NCBI GenBank assembly: GCA_002348365.1
Contig: DEBC01000167.1
Location: 1 to 14,161, forward strand
Reading direction: 5' to 3'
Origin: Alphaproteobacteria bacterium UBA2966
GTDB taxonomy: Bacteria; Pseudomonadota; Alphaproteobacteria; UBA2966
Length of the DNA stretch: 14,161 bases
The position numbers and the translations under genes are program-made. This document shows positions 1 to 7,303 of this stretch, piece by piece (positions within the stretch are counted from its first letter, which is position 1; each line of letters begins with the position of its first letter). The notes beneath the pieces were generated by a model, which was not told the origin of the DNA, made no database searches, and saw only the letters and a program-made list of their open reading frames with translations.

Positions 1-74
1 GTAGGCAAACGCCGCAATTGTGCGAAACCGGCCATCACAAGCATTTCCCGAAAGGGCGAGAAATACTCTGTTCC

Positions 75-578
75 CTAAATGATGATACTGACGGACCGCT
101 GGGGGCGCAGAGCTTCGAGATCGAGGATCGAACGGCGCCTCTGGAAGCGGAATTCTCCGTCCGAGATCTTGAGCAGGTGGTCGTAATGGCCAATGAACAA
201 ATCCTGGGCGCCTTTCTTCATGCGTGCGATGATGAAATTGGCGGCAAGGCGGACGCTGTCGCCGTCAACTTCAAGAAGGCGGACGTTGGAGACGAGGCGA
301 CGCGTGCGGGCGTGAGGGCTCTCGGCATAGCCATCGGCGCTCATTAACCGACTGACCCGACCCCGGAGCACTGTCATGGAATCGGCGACGAAGTGCAGCG
401 CCGTGCTGGGCGAGCCCTCGGGCGCATCTGTCGTTGGTACCTCGTAGGTCCCGTCGGGCAGGAACAATTCCACCCATTCCTCGAGGCGCCACGAATCGAG
501 CAGGTCGGCTTCGTCATACAGGAAGGTTTCGAGTTCGGCGGTCGTAATGCCGTTGGCCGCGGATGCCGGTCCGCTCAT
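75..578 (-). CDS. Aromatic ring-hydroxylating dioxygenase, beta (small) subunit
   Basis: Non-catalytic small subunit of a Rieske oxygenase, 167 residues, within the normal 160-190 range. Known family: NTF2-like alpha+beta barrel that packs under the alpha subunit in an alpha3beta3 enzyme. Seen here: an N-terminal helix with LETFLYDEADLLDSWRLEEW, then FLPDGTYEVP, the RTRRLVSNVRL strand, and a C-terminal RRRSILDLEALRPQRSVSIII, all typical in order and spacing. The reading frame is open back to 650, but the ATG at 578 is preferred because it overlaps the TGA of the upstream alpha gene as ATGA (575-578), a classic translational-coupling arrangement. It therefore pairs with the alpha subunit ending at 575. 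Substrate cannot be read from the beta subunit. The 74 bases to its left hold no gene that I can support. Confidence 0.9.
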   Translation of the reverse strand: MSGPASAANGITTAELETFLYDEADLLDSWRLEEWVELFLPDGTYEVPTTDAPEGSPSTALHFVADSMTVLRGRVSRLMSADGYAESPHARTRRLVSNVRLLEVDGDSVRLAANFIIARMKKGAQDLFIGHYDHLLKISDGEFRFQRRRSILDLEALRPQRSVSIII

Positions 579-1906
579 TCGGCTGCGGCTTCCCGTAGCG
601 CTGCCAAATCTACCCGATCCGAGATCCGCCCATTTATGCGCCTTGCCCACTCTCGATAGAACGCGCGGTGCTGACCTTCGTAATCAGACTGAACCTCGGC
701 TTCGGGCCGGGTCGCTTCACCGTAGTAGCCACGCGAGAAGTCCGACCAAGGGAGTTCCCGGTGCGCCCCGAAAGCCCGTTGCGAGCCCTCGAACACCTCG
801 ATGTCGTCGGGCGTGGCAAAACCGCCGGGCCCGAGGAAAGTGTTGAAGGCGTGAAGCCGTCGCGCGCGGGCTTCTTCGGGCTCGCCCTTCGGTGCCAGGC
901 ACCACTGTGTGATCTCCATCATGTCCGGTGTGATGGGGTTGACCACCCGGACAACCAGTGCCACGACGTCCGCCACGGTCAAATTGGGAAAGACCAGGAT
1001 ATTGCAGTCCCAGTCACAGACCATTTCGGCGCGTTCGGGACCGATACGAGCCTCGATGTCGGCACGCAGGGCTTCGAGCCTCACCTTCTCCACCTCGCCC
1101 CAGCGCGGTTCCCAACGGGCTACGGGGCGGCCCCAGGGGGCCTTGAAGTGAACGGCAGAGTGGCCGTTCCCAAGATCGTAGCCGGCGCCGCCGACGCCGC
1201 CCGAGATATCGGCACCCGTGCCTTCCAGGAAGCGGAAGTAGGACGTGTGCAGCGGCACCGTGTGGTAGAAGTCGATGACGTTCTCCATCTGCAGCTTCCA
1301 GTTCGCCCGCGCGGCGTAGAGCTGCGTGCCCTCAACGATCTCCATGCCATCACCGCCCTGATCGGCGAGGAAATCGATGTAGCGGGCGACATTGCCGAGA
1401 TAGGTCACGAGGTCGGGCGCATCCGGGTCGAAACAGATGAAGACGAAGTCCCGGTAGATCTCGATGCGCGGGACCTCCTTGAGGCTGAAATCCTCACGCC
1501 GGAAGCCGCCGGTGAAGCCGTCTTCCGCGCGGACGGTATGGACCTCGCCAGTATTCTTGAAAGTCCACGAGTGATACATGCAGTGGAAGATAGAGCGGTT
1601 GCCTTCGATTTCGCGGCAGAGTTCGGCACCGCGATGAGGGCAGGAGTTGATGAAGGCGCGAACCTCGCCGGCGTCGTCGCGGCAGAAGATGATCGGCCGC
1701 AGAGCGATTGTTCGGGTCTTGAAGTCACCAGGCTGGGAAATTTCGGATTCGTGTCCTAGCAGCAACCAACAGTGGTCGTAAATTTCGCGTTGTTCGCGCT
1801 CGAACAGCTCGTCCGAGGTGTAGGCCAGCCGATGGACCCGAAAGACGCCTTCCTTGGCGTCATCGATGATCAGGGGCTGGCCGCCGGGACTTGAGAGTTC
1901 GCTCAT
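575..1906 (-). CDS. Aromatic ring-hydroxylating dioxygenase, alpha (large) subunit; divergent copy
   Basis: Catalytic subunit (443 residues) of a Rieske non-heme iron oxygenase, which adds O2 to an aromatic ring using electrons delivered by a ferredoxin/reductase. The Rieske 2Fe-2S ligands are visible as C89-P-H91 and, 17 residues later, C109-M-Y-H112. The mononuclear iron site is E208-N-V-I-D212-F-Y-H215-x4-H220, with the third acidic ligand in the D367-D368 pair. The Rieske loop reads YHSW rather than the usual YHGW. The frame is open to 2023, but ATG 1906 is chosen because a strong GGAGGG lies just upstream and the extra 39 residues look non-coding. It is only distantly similar to the two plus-strand alpha subunits at 2056 and 3910, so it probably has a different substrate. 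It is coupled to the beta subunit by a 4-base overlap. No ferredoxin or reductase is nearby. Confidence 0.93.
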   Translation of the reverse strand: MSELSSPGGQPLIIDDAKEGVFRVHRLAYTSDELFEREQREIYDHCWLLLGHESEISQPGDFKTRTIALRPIIFCRDDAGEVRAFINSCPHRGAELCREIEGNRSIFHCMYHSWTFKNTGEVHTVRAEDGFTGGFRREDFSLKEVPRIEIYRDFVFICFDPDAPDLVTYLGNVARYIDFLADQGGDGMEIVEGTQLYAARANWKLQMENVIDFYHTVPLHTSYFRFLEGTGADISGGVGGAGYDLGNGHSAVHFKAPWGRPVARWEPRWGEVEKVRLEALRADIEARIGPERAEMVCDWDCNILVFPNLTVADVVALVVRVVNPITPDMMEITQWCLAPKGEPEEARARRLHAFNTFLGPGGFATPDDIEVFEGSQRAFGAHRELPWSDFSRGYYGEATRPEAEVQSDYEGQHRAFYREWARRINGRISDRVDLAALREAAAE

Positions 1907-2055
1907 GGTCACCCTCCTGCCGCTATTGTACCTCGACTTGGTGTCCACAACGAGTCGGAGTCGGTGTGCGACCCCAGGCCCGACCCTGGGGGTATCGCCG
2001 TGCAGGGTGTTGTGGCCTATCATAACCGCTCCAAGGGGCGCGACAGGAGCCGCGG
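1907..2055. other. Divergent intergenic region between oxygenase operons
   Basis: These 149 bases separate the 5' ends of the minus-strand alpha-beta genes and the plus-strand alpha-beta-alpha operon, so promoters for both must lie here. Visible signals are a GGAGGG Shine-Dalgarno for the minus gene (around 1912-1918), an AGGAG at 2045-2049 for the plus gene, and a strong palindrome at 1968-1998. A TACAAT on the minus strand near 1925-1932 and a TATCAT on the plus strand at 2018-2023 could be -10 boxes, but I see no convincing -35 partners. A shared operator for co-regulation is plausible but inferred. Confidence 0.5.
1968..1998 (+). repeat. Palindromic intergenic element, copy A
   Basis: Hairpin with GCGA plus CCCCAGG on the left arm, a six-base CCCGAC loop, and CCTGGGG plus TCGC on the right arm, with a three-base GTA bulge. 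It contains CAGGCCCGACCC, identical over 12 bases to copy C (13925-13936). The arms differ from those of copies B and C, so this is the most divergent member. It sits midway between two divergent start codons and has no T tract, which argues against a terminator. It may be an operator or a REP-like element. Confidence 0.5.
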
Positions 2056-3414
2056 ATGTCAGACGTAAACCTTCAAGATCTCGTTCGAACCGACGAGGGA
2101 CTCATCAGCCGCCGGATATTCTTCGATCCGGATATCTACAGGGCCGAGCTGGAGAACATCTTCGCGAAGTGCTGGCTCTACCTCGCTCACGAGAGCCAGC
2201 TGCCAAACCCGGGGGACTACACCACCAACTACATGGGTGAGGATCCCGTGCTGATCTGGCGGGGCATGGACGGCGAGATCCGCGCGTTCCTGAATTCATG
2301 CCGGCACCGCGGCATGCGAGTCTGCCGCACGGATTCGGGCAATGCCCGCCAGTTCGCCTGCCCGTTCCATGGCTGGACCTACGGCAACAACGGCGAGCTG
2401 AAGACCGTGCCCAACTTCGAAGACGGGTACTTCGGCGATCTCGAGAAGGAGAACTGGGGGCTGCACGAGGTCTCGCGCCTGACGAGCTATGGGGGATTCA
2501 TCTTCGGCAACTGGGACGCCGATGCCGAAAGCCTCGACGGCTATCTGGGCGACCTCCGCTGGTATCTCGACATCCTGATCACGCGGTCGCTGGGTGGCGT
2601 CGAGGTCATCCCGGGACAGCAGCGATATTCAGTGGCCGGCAACTGGAAGATCGCGGCGGAGAATTTCGTCGGCGATTCCTATCATCTCGCGCACAGCCAC
2701 GGATCGGCCTATGCACTGCCCATCCGCCAGCTCAACCCGGCCAATCCGATGGTCTTCCGGGACCGGAAACTGGAGTATTACGACATTGCCATGGAAGGCG
2801 GCCACGGGTTCACCCAGTTCACCCTGTCGGGCGAGCGCGTCGAGGTCGATCGCATGCTGGCAGAGGAAATGGGCCCGGAGGTGGTTGAGTATGTCGAGGA
2901 ATGCCATGCCCGACTTGTGAAGCTGTCGGAGGCCCAGGCGAAGGTCCACGCACTCCCGTTCGGCAATGTGTTCCCCAATTTCTCAATCAATGATTTCAGT
3001 GCATTGCGGCCGGTCGGCCTCTATCTGTGGACACCCAAGGGGCCCGGCAATCTCGAGGTCTGGCAATGGGCTGCCACTGACCGGGATGCGCCCCAGGTGA
3101 TCAAGGACATGGCCCGAATCGACTTCACCCGGTTCCAGTCCACATCGGGCATTGTCGGTCCGGACGATACGGAGAATTTTGAACAGGTCACGCAGTCGAC
3201 CGCGGGCGTCATCGGCCAGCGGCTGGACTTCAACTACCAGATGACGCTGGAGCGGGAACTGGTCGAAGGATTCGACGACGTTCCGGGATACATCTCGACT
3301 TACGTATCGGAAGAGAACCAGCGTCTGTTCTATCAGCACTGGGCCAATCTGATGGATGGCGGAAGAGGAGCGCGGCAGGTCTATGACAAGCCCAGACTTG
3401 CAGCACAAGGTTGA
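2056..3414 (+). CDS. Aromatic ring-hydroxylating dioxygenase, alpha subunit (tandem copy 1)
   Basis: Catalytic Rieske oxygenase subunit, 452 residues, normal full length. The Rieske cluster ligands are C82-R-H84 and C102-P-F-H105, spaced by 17 residues. The catalytic iron site is E202-N-F-V-G-D207-S-Y-H210-x4-H215, with the acidic ligand in D370-D371 before TENFEQ. D207 corresponds to the aspartate that bridges electron transfer between neighbouring alpha subunits in naphthalene dioxygenase. The start is set by AGGAG at 2045-2049, six bases before ATG. Its last 32 bases overlap the beta gene, which is the first clue to an alpha-beta operon. It is about 80% identical to the alpha subunit at 3910 with no gaps. 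The family resembles PAH, biphenyl or benzene-type dioxygenases; the actual ring substrate is not determinable here. Confidence 0.94.
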   Translation: MSDVNLQDLVRTDEGLISRRIFFDPDIYRAELENIFAKCWLYLAHESQLPNPGDYTTNYMGEDPVLIWRGMDGEIRAFLNSCRHRGMRVCRTDSGNARQFACPFHGWTYGNNGELKTVPNFEDGYFGDLEKENWGLHEVSRLTSYGGFIFGNWDADAESLDGYLGDLRWYLDILITRSLGGVEVIPGQQRYSVAGNWKIAAENFVGDSYHLAHSHGSAYALPIRQLNPANPMVFRDRKLEYYDIAMEGGHGFTQFTLSGERVEVDRMLAEEMGPEVVEYVEECHARLVKLSEAQAKVHALPFGNVFPNFSINDFSALRPVGLYLWTPKGPGNLEVWQWAATDRDAPQVIKDMARIDFTRFQSTSGIVGPDDTENFEQVTQSTAGVIGQRLDFNYQMTLERELVEGFDDVPGYISTYVSEENQRLFYQHWANLMDGGRGARQVYDKPRLAAQG

Positions 3415-3889
3415 GCAATTCCTCTTTCGGGAAGTCCGAATGTTGGCGGAGGGCCGCTTTGAGGAGTGGCTCGACCTGTTCACCGAGGATACGCGCTATC
3501 TGATGCCGATCCGGGAGACGACGGCGACGCGCGAGGACTCCGAACGCGGTGAGGAGTTCCTGCCGCACGTGGACGACGACAAGGATTTCATGCGCGCGCG
3601 GGTTCAGCGGCTGCGGCACCACCTGGCGCATGCCGAGCAGCCGCCGTCGCGGTTGCGCTATTTCGTCTCCAACATCGAGGTGGAAGACGCCGAAGGCGGC
3701 GAGAAGGGCGATCTCGACGTGCGCTGCAACCTTCTCGTCTATCAGTCGCGCCTGGAGCGGACCGAAAAAATCTTCGTCGGCCGGCGGGAAGACCGTTTGC
3801 GGCCGGAGAAAGACAGCTTCCTGATTGCTAGCCGTACGGTGGTTCTCGATCAGTCCCTGTTGCCCCGAAGCATCACGATCTTCTTCTGA
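3383..3889 (+). CDS. Aromatic ring-hydroxylating dioxygenase, beta subunit
   Basis: Small structural subunit, 168 residues. Family features are all present: the N-terminal helix VEQFLFREVRMLAEGRFEEW, the strand FTEDTRYLMPI, the segment RVQRLRHHLAHAEQPPSR, the strand YFVSNIEV, and the C-terminal RTVVLDQSLLPRSITIFF. The frame is open from ATG 3356, but ATG 3383 is favoured: an AGG lies a few bases upstream and the family N terminus begins about there. Either choice overlaps the end of the alpha gene, implying coupled translation. It is followed after 20 bases by a second alpha gene, so one beta subunit may have to serve two alpha subunits. It differs clearly from the minus-strand beta at 75-578, so the two alpha-beta pairs are old paralogues. 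Confidence 0.92.
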   Translation: MTSPDLQHKVEQFLFREVRMLAEGRFEEWLDLFTEDTRYLMPIRETTATREDSERGEEFLPHVDDDKDFMRARVQRLRHHLAHAEQPPSRLRYFVSNIEVEDAEGGEKGDLDVRCNLLVYQSRLERTEKIFVGRREDRLRPEKDSFLIASRTVVLDQSLLPRSITIFF

Positions 3890-3909
3890 TCCCTTCTCCG
3901 GAGAGAGCC

Positions 3910-5268
3910 GTGTTAGACATCAGAATGGACGAACTCATCCGGCTCGACGAAGGATTGATCAGCCGCAGGATCTTTTTCGATCCAGAGATCTATCGCGCGG
4001 AGCTCGATCACGTTTTCGCCCGGTGCTGGCTGTATCTCGGACACGAGAGTGAAATTCCCAACCCGGGCGACTATACGACCAACTACATGGGCGAGGATCC
4101 TGTACTGATTTGGCGGGGCATGGACGGCGAGATTCGCGCATTTCTCAATTCCTGCCGTCACCGGGGCATGCGGGTATGCCGTACCGACAGCGGAAACGCC
4201 CATCAGTTCGCCTGTCCGTTCCACGGCTGGACATACGGGAACAGCGGCGAACTCAAAACGGTGCCCAATTTCGACGACGGCTACTTTGGCGATCTGGACA
4301 AGGACAGCTGGGGTCTGCACCCCGTATCGCGCCTCGCCAGCTATGGCGGCTTCATCTTCGGGAATTGGGACGCGGGCGCGGAGAGTCTGGACGACTATCT
4401 CGGCAACCTGCGCTGGTACCTCGATATCATGATCGAGCGCTCGATCGGCGGCATCGAGGTGATTCCCGGACAGCAGCGCTATTCGGTGGACGGCAACTGG
4501 AAGATCGCGTCGGAGAATTTCGTCGGTGATTCCTACCACCTCACCCACAGTCATGGGTCTTGCTACGGTCTTCCCGTTCGCATGCTCAATCCCGCCAACG
4601 CCATTACCTACGGCAGGAATAAACTGACCTACTACGATATCGCGCTCGACAATGGCCACGGCTTTACGCAATTCATCCTGACGGGTGAGCGGATCGAAGT
4701 CGAACGCGCCTTGGCCAAGGAAATGGGACCGGAGGTCGTCGAGTACGTCGAGGAGTGCTATGCCCGTCTGGTCAGCCTGTCCCAGGCACAAGCCGACGTG
4801 TACGCCCTGCCATTCGGCAACGTCTTTCCCAACTTCTCGATCAACGATTTCAGCGCGCTCAGGCCGATCGGGCTGTATCTGTGGACGCCCAAGGGGCCGG
4901 GGCGGATCGAGGTCTGGCAATGGGGCGCGACCGACCGTGATGCACCCCAGGCGGTCAAGGACGTCGCGCGGATCGACTTCGCCCGAGGTCAGGCGACGGC
5001 AGGGATCTTCGGGCCCGATGACACCGAAAACTTCGAGCAGGTCACGCAATCGACTGCCGGCGCCGTCGGCCAGCGCCTCGATTTCAATTACCAGCTCACG
5101 CTGGGCGGAAAGGCCGTCGAAGGCTTCGAGGACGTGCCGGGCCACATCTCGAACTATATCTCAGAGGAGAACCAGCGCCGATTCTATCGGCGCTACGCGA
5201 ACCTGATGGACGGGGGCGAAGGTGCGCATCAGACCTACGAGAAACCCCGCCTGGCCGCTCACGGATAA
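3910..5268 (+). CDS. Aromatic ring-hydroxylating dioxygenase, alpha subunit (tandem copy 2, no beta of its own)
   Basis: Second catalytic alpha subunit, 452 residues, colinear with the gene at 2056: about 360 of 452 positions match by hand count. Rieske ligands C82, H84, C102, H105 and iron ligands D207, H210, H215, D370/D371 are all kept, so it looks active. I chose GTG 3910 over ATG 3925 because GGAGAGAG lies directly upstream and the N terminus then aligns residue for residue with its paralogue. Divergence is lowest in the Rieske domain (residues 1-200, about 84%) and highest around residues 200-300 (about 72%), which includes the loop after the iron ligands that lines the substrate pocket in known structures. 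That pattern suggests a shift of substrate after duplication. No beta gene follows; it probably uses the one at 3383. Confidence 0.93.
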   Translation: MLDIRMDELIRLDEGLISRRIFFDPEIYRAELDHVFARCWLYLGHESEIPNPGDYTTNYMGEDPVLIWRGMDGEIRAFLNSCRHRGMRVCRTDSGNAHQFACPFHGWTYGNSGELKTVPNFDDGYFGDLDKDSWGLHPVSRLASYGGFIFGNWDAGAESLDDYLGNLRWYLDIMIERSIGGIEVIPGQQRYSVDGNWKIASENFVGDSYHLTHSHGSCYGLPVRMLNPANAITYGRNKLTYYDIALDNGHGFTQFILTGERIEVERALAKEMGPEVVEYVEECYARLVSLSQAQADVYALPFGNVFPNFSINDFSALRPIGLYLWTPKGPGRIEVWQWGATDRDAPQAVKDVARIDFARGQATAGIFGPDDTENFEQVTQSTAGAVGQRLDFNYQLTLGGKAVEGFEDVPGHISNYISEENQRRFYRRYANLMDGGEGAHQTYEKPRLAAHG

Positions 5269-5277
5269 GCAGATTTT

Positions 5278-5299
5278 CTGTGGGCAAGGCGCCCGACAG
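5278..5299. terminator. Candidate bidirectional terminator hairpin
   Basis: CTGTGGGC (5278-5285) can pair with GCCC-G-ACAG (5291-5299) around an AAGGC loop, giving eight base pairs with one bulged G. The hairpin fills the gap between two convergent stop codons (5268 on plus, 5300 on minus), where a terminator is expected. The plus side is followed only by CTATTTCTT and the minus side by AAAATC, so a proper U tract is missing; it could work weakly or with Rho. Confidence 0.4.
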
Positions 5300-5776
5300 C
5301 TATTTCTTGGATTCCCAGAACGTAATGAGCTTGATGGCGTCGGCGGCATCAAGCCGGCCCAAAGGGCCGGCGCTATAGGACGAGCCGCGAACGGTGCCGT
5401 CCTTGGCGAGAATGAATTCGGCGGGCTGGATGAACTTGCGGTCTTGCTCCCAGAAGGCACCCACAGAGTCACCCTGTTCCCGGCTGACGCCCTGGGCTAT
5501 GGGGAAGGAGACGCCGTCGGCGATCTCCTGGGCGTGCCAGGCGCTATCCACGCTGCCGGCCACCACGACTTTGCAGTTGAGGGCCTCGAGTTCTGACTTG
5601 TGTGCATCCCAGTCGTCCAACTGACGACGGCAATAAGGTCACCAGTGTCCCCGGTAGAGCAGGACGATGTTGTAATCGGTGTCGAGGTCGTCGGGCACCG
5701 TGATTGTGCCGCCGCCGCCGACAACGTTGAGCGTCATTGCGGGGAACGTGTCCCCGATGTTGAGCTGGTTGGCCAC
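5300..5776 (-). CDS. Redoxin/peroxiredoxin-like selenoprotein (UxxC active site, in-frame TGA read as selenocysteine)
   Basis: Predicted thioredoxin-fold thiol-redox protein of the AhpC/TSA redoxin class, 158 residues counting selenocysteine. An in-frame TGA (5639-5641) interrupts the frame at residue 46. Upstream codons encode VLLYRGHW and downstream codons PYCRRQLDDW, so the site reads W-U46-P-Y-C49. In peroxiredoxin-like relatives this motif is WCPYC, so the TGA falls exactly on the first redox cysteine. The frame stays open on both sides, with a fold-like continuation (VVVAGSVDS, FPIAQGVSREQ, PAEFILAKDGTVR). A small stem-loop follows at 5609-5630. GTG 5776 is taken as start (VANQLNIGD), preceded by GAGAG; TTG 5833 is an alternative. 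Standard gene callers would report two fragments or nothing. A nonsense mutation is the main alternative, made less likely by the position and the hairpin. Sec insertion requires selA, selB, selC and selD elsewhere. Confidence 0.82.
5609..5630 (-). promoter_or_regulatory. Bacterial SECIS-like stem-loop downstream of the TGA
   Basis: On the minus strand, beginning eight bases after the TGA, CCGUCGUC pairs with GACGAC-U-GG across a five-base AGUUG loop: six uninterrupted pairs at the apex, then two more beyond a single bulged U. The loop lies 17-21 bases after the TGA, within the window known for bacterial SECIS elements, and contains the expected G and U residues. Bulged U and apical GU recall the SelB-binding E. 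coli fdhF element, although the bulge here is on the 3' side. It lies inside the coding sequence, as bacterial SECIS elements do. Confidence 0.68.
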
Positions 5777-5834
5777 GCTAACTCTCGCTTCATAAACGAC
5801 TCGGTAACGTCGAGATGCTAGACCGACAGGCAAC

Positions 5835-5848
5835 CCCCGTAAACGGGG
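5835..5848. other. Small GC hairpin between amidase and selenoprotein genes
   Basis: CCCCG-TAAA-CGGGG forms a five-pair stem with a four-base loop, in the 123-base gap between the amidase stop (5900) and the selenoprotein start (5776). On the minus strand it could attenuate or end amidase transcription, but no U tract follows. I see nothing else definite in this gap. Confidence 0.25.
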
Positions 5849-5899
5849 AGGGACAAGGGGGAGGACTCAAGCTGAGCGATCCCGCACCGAGCTGGTCTC

Positions 5900-7303
5900 C
5901 TATCCCTCGGGCAATGGCGGCATGACGAACGGGTGGGCCGCCTCGTAGGCGCGCGCCCCGCGCAGCACCAGGTCTTCGCGGTAGCGTGGGCCGACCAGCT
6001 GGATTGCGGCGGGTAATCCAGTCGGCGTCAGACCACAGGGTACGGACGCCGCTGGATGGCCTGTGAAATTGAAGGGGTAGGTGAAGGGACTCCACTCCAT
6101 CCAGCTTTTCATGCCGCGTCCCGCGGGAACCTCTGCGTCAACTGCGAAGGCGGCGATCGCGACCTGGGGAGTCAGCAACAGGTCCCAGGAATCGAATAAA
6201 ACATTCATCGAATGGCCGAGATCCATGCGCACGCCCTGGGCTGCCAGCAGGCCATCCGCATCCACGTGCCGATAGGCGTCGACCCATTCCACGAAAGCGG
6301 GATCGAACTCATCACGGTGTTCCACCGGCACCGCGTCAATGACGGGCCGCAGGCACGAGAAGAAATTGGTGCGGAATGGCTCCTGCGGGTTTTCGAAACC
6401 GGGATCCTGCTCTTCCACTATGGCGCTGAGATCGGCCAATGCTTCCGCCGCCGCTTCAACCAGATCGGCAATCTCGGGGTCCACATCGGCATATCCCAGG
6501 TTCCGGGAGTAGGCGATGCGAAGTCCGCGGATGCCATCGTCGAGTCCAACGCGCCAGTCCCGGCCGTCGTAAGGGATGGCGAACCAGTCGCGCACATCCG
6601 GCTGAGACAGGGCCGTCAGCATCAGGGCGGTGTCCGTGACCGTCCGAGTCATGGGACCGTGATGGACAGTGTCACCGAGATGATTTGGCGGAAACGTCGG
6701 CACACGCCCGGACGTGGCCTTGATACCGAAGACGCCGGTGAACGCGCTGGGCATACGGATCGAGCCACCGCCATCGCTGCCCACGTGGAGCGCTCCCATA
6801 CCCGTTGCGCAGGCTGCCGCCGCACCGCCGCTCGAGCCGCCGGGTGTGAGGTCGGTGTTCCAGGGATTGCGCGTGGTGCCCGTGAGGGGGCAGTCCGTGA
6901 CACCCTTCCAGCCGTATTCCGGCGTTGTCGTCTTGCCGAGAAGCACGGCGCCGTGCTCGCGGACGCGGGCGGAGGCCGGTGCGTCGACGTCCCAGGGTCC
7001 TTCGGCAGGCGAGGTGCGGGAGCCACGCCGCGTGGGCCATCCCTTGGCGGCGACGACGTCCTTGATTGTTGTTGGGACGCCATCGAGAAGGCCGACCGGC
7101 TCTCCGCTCTGCCAGCGTTGCTCTGAGTCTCGTGCCTCCGCCATCGCGAAGTCACCATCGAGGACGCAAAAGGCATTGAGCGCCGGCTCACATTGATCGA
7201 TGCGCGCCAAGACGGCTTCTGTGACTTCGACCGGCGAGAGTGTCTTACGGCGATAGTGGGTGAGGAGGTCCGTTGCCGTCATCATGGCCAGATCATTCGT
7301 CAT
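5900..7303 (-). CDS. Amidase-signature family hydrolase
   Basis: Cytoplasmic amidohydrolase of 467 residues, full length for the family. The Ser-cisSer-Lys triad is visible: K81 in TTIKDV, cis-S157 in the GGSSGG glycine-serine block (155-160), and nucleophile S181 in SDGGGSIRMPS, with the 24-residue spacing between serines seen in known members. The C terminus (FNFTGHPAASVPCGLTPTGLPAAIQLVG) is also typical. The family cleaves amides, and some members act on carbamates, nitrile-derived amides or tRNA-bound Glu. It is not GatA as judged by context, since no gatB or gatC is present. ATG 7303 is preferred over TTG 7321 because GGAG lies about nine bases upstream of the ATG. The redoxin selenoprotein follows after 123 bases on the same strand. 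A role in degrading aromatic amides would fit the neighbours but is inference. Confidence 0.92.
   Translation of the reverse strand: MTNDLAMMTATDLLTHYRRKTLSPVEVTEAVLARIDQCEPALNAFCVLDGDFAMAEARDSEQRWQSGEPVGLLDGVPTTIKDVVAAKGWPTRRGSRTSPAEGPWDVDAPASARVREHGAVLLGKTTTPEYGWKGVTDCPLTGTTRNPWNTDLTPGGSSGGAAAACATGMGALHVGSDGGGSIRMPSAFTGVFGIKATSGRVPTFPPNHLGDTVHHGPMTRTVTDTALMLTALSQPDVRDWFAIPYDGRDWRVGLDDGIRGLRIAYSRNLGYADVDPEIADLVEAAAEALADLSAIVEEQDPGFENPQEPFRTNFFSCLRPVIDAVPVEHRDEFDPAFVEWVDAYRHVDADGLLAAQGVRMDLGHSMNVLFDSWDLLLTPQVAIAAFAVDAEVPAGRGMKSWMEWSPFTYPFNFTGHPAASVPCGLTPTGLPAAIQLVGPRYREDLVLRGARAYEAAHPFVMPPLPEG

Noticed and set aside
44..66. Possible terminator stem after the minus-strand beta gene (ATTT/AAAT around CCC-GGG)
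   Set aside because: The stem is interrupted by an uneven bulge and has no T tract on the minus strand.
347..368. GACCCGACCCCGG inside the minus-strand beta gene, similar to the palindrome core
   Set aside because: It lies in coding sequence, lacks the paired arm, and is probably a chance GC-rich match.
668..1759. 363-codon open frame on the plus strand opposite the divergent alpha gene
   Set aside because: The minus strand encodes a Rieske subunit with all metal ligands here; the plus frame has no family features.
3913..5145. 410-codon open frame on the minus strand opposite the second tandem alpha gene
   Set aside because: It is a shadow of a strongly conserved Rieske oxygenase gene; its translation has no recognisable domain and arises from GC-rich third positions.
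5639..5641. The TGA as a simple nonsense mutation making a pseudogene
   Set aside because: It replaces the first cysteine of a WCPYC-type motif, both flanks remain in frame, and a SECIS-like hairpin follows; a pseudogene remains possible but is less likely.
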